This document shows positions 62,290 to 64,000 of a stretch of 64,000 bases of DNA, piece by piece (the first letter of the stretch is position 1; each line of letters begins with the position of its first letter). Source of the DNA: Phymorhynchus buccinoides. Its lineage: Eukaryota; Mollusca; Gastropoda; Neogastropoda; Raphitomidae. Location of the stretch: positions 35,771,441 to 35,835,440 of the forward strand of contig CM065682.1 in the NCBI GenBank assembly GCA_017654935.2, in the 5' to 3' direction. The position numbers and the translations under genes were made by a program. The notes under the pieces were generated by a model, which saw nothing but the letters and a program-made list of their open reading frames with translations, had not been told where the DNA came from and ran no database searches.

Positions 62290-64000
62290 ATTGACAAACA
62301 ATTTCATACAATATTTGTTTATTATGTCAACCTGGCTCGGGGAACTATTGTTTCTGTCTGGTCCGTCCGTCCGGCTATTTGTCCGTTTTTCTCAAAAACT
62401 ATTCAGTCTATCATCATCAAATTTGGTATACTAGTCTGCCAAGATGCAAGCTATCCACAGATGTATTTAGTTTTACATTAAGGTCAAGGTCGCGCCAGTT
62501 ACGGGGTTCAACCCCCAAAACACATAATCGCTAATATCTCACGAAGTTTTGCATGTATTTCAATGCAGTTTTTTTCACATTTCTTGATGAATGGTCTATA
62601 ATACAGTTGTCATGAATTTTTCTGTGCGCTCATGTGCGCATGATCGCGTGCGCTCAAATCACGGGTCCGAACCCCAAGGCTACATATATAAAAAAACTAT
62701 TCAGTTACGTGCTGTTTTATACCATGCATGCGGCGGTACCATAGCCAATGAGGTTTAACCGAGGCGTGGTTACCGCTACACCTATCTATATTGTTAAAAA
62801 CTCGGGACTTTACTGGTGTTGCACTGCCTCCGGGCATTGCAGTCAGTATTGTTCCCACCATCTTTGTATTTACAAATGTCCCATATGTGTCTGTGACCGA
62901 GAGGACGTAAAACATCATTTTCATCATCATCATACGTGCTGTTTTGATGCGTTTTTATGTAAGTACGTTTTCTTTTGATATCTGCCGCTTCGGTCTCCCC
63001 GCTGTGTGTACAGCCGACACATTCTGATTTCGGAGTAGCTCGGCGATGCTGCGAGGGGACTTTGCAGCCGCTCGGCGTTGCTTTTGTTTGATCTTTATGA
63101 TGTAACATAAATTTGCTTCCTTTATACTGCTGGTGTCTGATTCTGCGACCTGACAAACCGCTGTGTGGCTGTGAATGAAGACTCAGGATCAGTGGCCTTG
63201 GAGCAACGCCACTGTACAGCCCAGAAAATATGACTGACAAGACAAAAACAACTATATTATATTCGCTAAACAATCCAGTCAACGGGTGTGGCTGTCACGA
63301 TTGAAACAAAACTACTACTACTATGTGGCCCAGCACCACGAAAGGGACATTAAGTGTCAAAATGACCATTCTGAGAAAATGACTCAGGCAATTCTCTTTC
63401 TAATTAATAATATTTTAAAAAAAATTCTTGTATCCTTTTTTGTTGTAGAGTAGGCGCATGTACACACATACGCGGAAGTTATGTGCGGAAGCCGCTTAGG
63501 TTTAAAAAAACCTTATTTACAGATAAGCGCACAGGGTTTCCGCTTCTAATATGTTCATTTAAAGTTAGTAAGGTGACTGATGGCCATTTTGAGAATCAGT
63601 CTAAAGTCTAGCCTATCCTAAGAAAATGCACAAACCAACTGTTTTGAGTATTCAGAGACCACCATAATGATTAAACTTTATGGATGTGAAAGATAAGGTA
63701 TGAAAGCACAAAAATACCCATAACTCAAAATGGATTTTAAAAAAATAATTTGACTTTGCCAGCCTATTAATGTCCCTTGCGTGGTGCCGGGTCACAATCA
63801 TACTCTGTCGCTTTATCCCCCACCCACTCCACTGCCCATATTTCCCTTGCTCTTTCACCTTCTCCTTTCTTTAGATTGCACGCTCTTTCTCCCTCCCCCA
63901 CTCCCACCCACCCCCTGCCACCTCATCTGCCCACACCCACACCTCCATCGCCTTCTCTATCACTCCCGTCTCCCTCTTCTTTTTCTCCTGCCTCTTCTTT
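62290..64000. other. Right end; repeat fragments only
   Basis: 62790-62910 carries an inverted copy of the SINE-like sequence seen at 21660 (CTCCGGGCATTGC, GTTCCCACCATCTTTG), and 62990-63040 a piece of repeat A. Nothing else recognised. Confidence 0.45.

Overview
This window is from an animal nuclear genome, most likely a lophotrochozoan and probably a gastropod mollusc. The real genes are split into short exons with GT-AG introns. Intergenic and intronic DNA is AT-rich and full of (GA)n, (GT)n and (CA)n microsatellites, hairpin MITEs, tRNA-derived SINEs and non-LTR retrotransposon debris. There are no operons, ribosome-binding sites or CRISPR arrays. Most long open frames are microsatellite translations (R-E, C-V, L-S or T-H runs) and were left out. 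The lineage call is inference.

Layout: (1) 1-16365 holds candidate minus-strand exons (16250-16365, 15461-15526, 14348-14447, 12552-12805, 9730-9863, 874-1046) of a gene I do not recognise, set among MITEs, a 104-bp satellite (8665-9690) and an intronless ORF with one internal TGA (13018-13584). (2) 16552-30631 (+) is a complete 13-exon gene for MEIOB, the RPA1-like meiotic single-strand DNA-binding protein; all splice phases close to a 538-residue protein. It starts only 186 bp from the first exon of the minus-strand gene, so the two probably share a divergent promoter. (3) 30632-34700 is gene-poor, with an unassigned repeat, a SINE, a GC-rich tandem block and a MITE. (4) 34732-42996 (-) is S-adenosylmethionine synthetase (MAT2A/MAT1A type), six exons from the second coding exon to the stop; the first coding exon (about 30 residues) was not found. 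(5) 43000-50300 is nested transposons, including a reverse-transcriptase fragment split by a 2.4-kb TA-flanked element. (6) 50300-54797 (+) ends in the last exon of an unrecognised gene. (7) 54800-64000 is repeats, a 147-bp near-perfect hairpin (58517-58663) and two minus-strand exons of a P2X7-type C-terminal cysteine domain, one with a frameshift.

The confidently named genes (MEIOB, MAT) are separate eukaryotic transcription units; nothing suggests they work as one pathway. I found no new multi-gene system. The most interesting items are small: a partial duplication of MEIOB exon 11 with a second in-frame donor that would add 43 mostly hydrophobic residues; a MITE inserted in the 3' splice-site tract of the last MEIOB exon; a MITE family with 6-bp target duplications shown by several copies; and clean nested insertions in which the older element can be read across the younger one.
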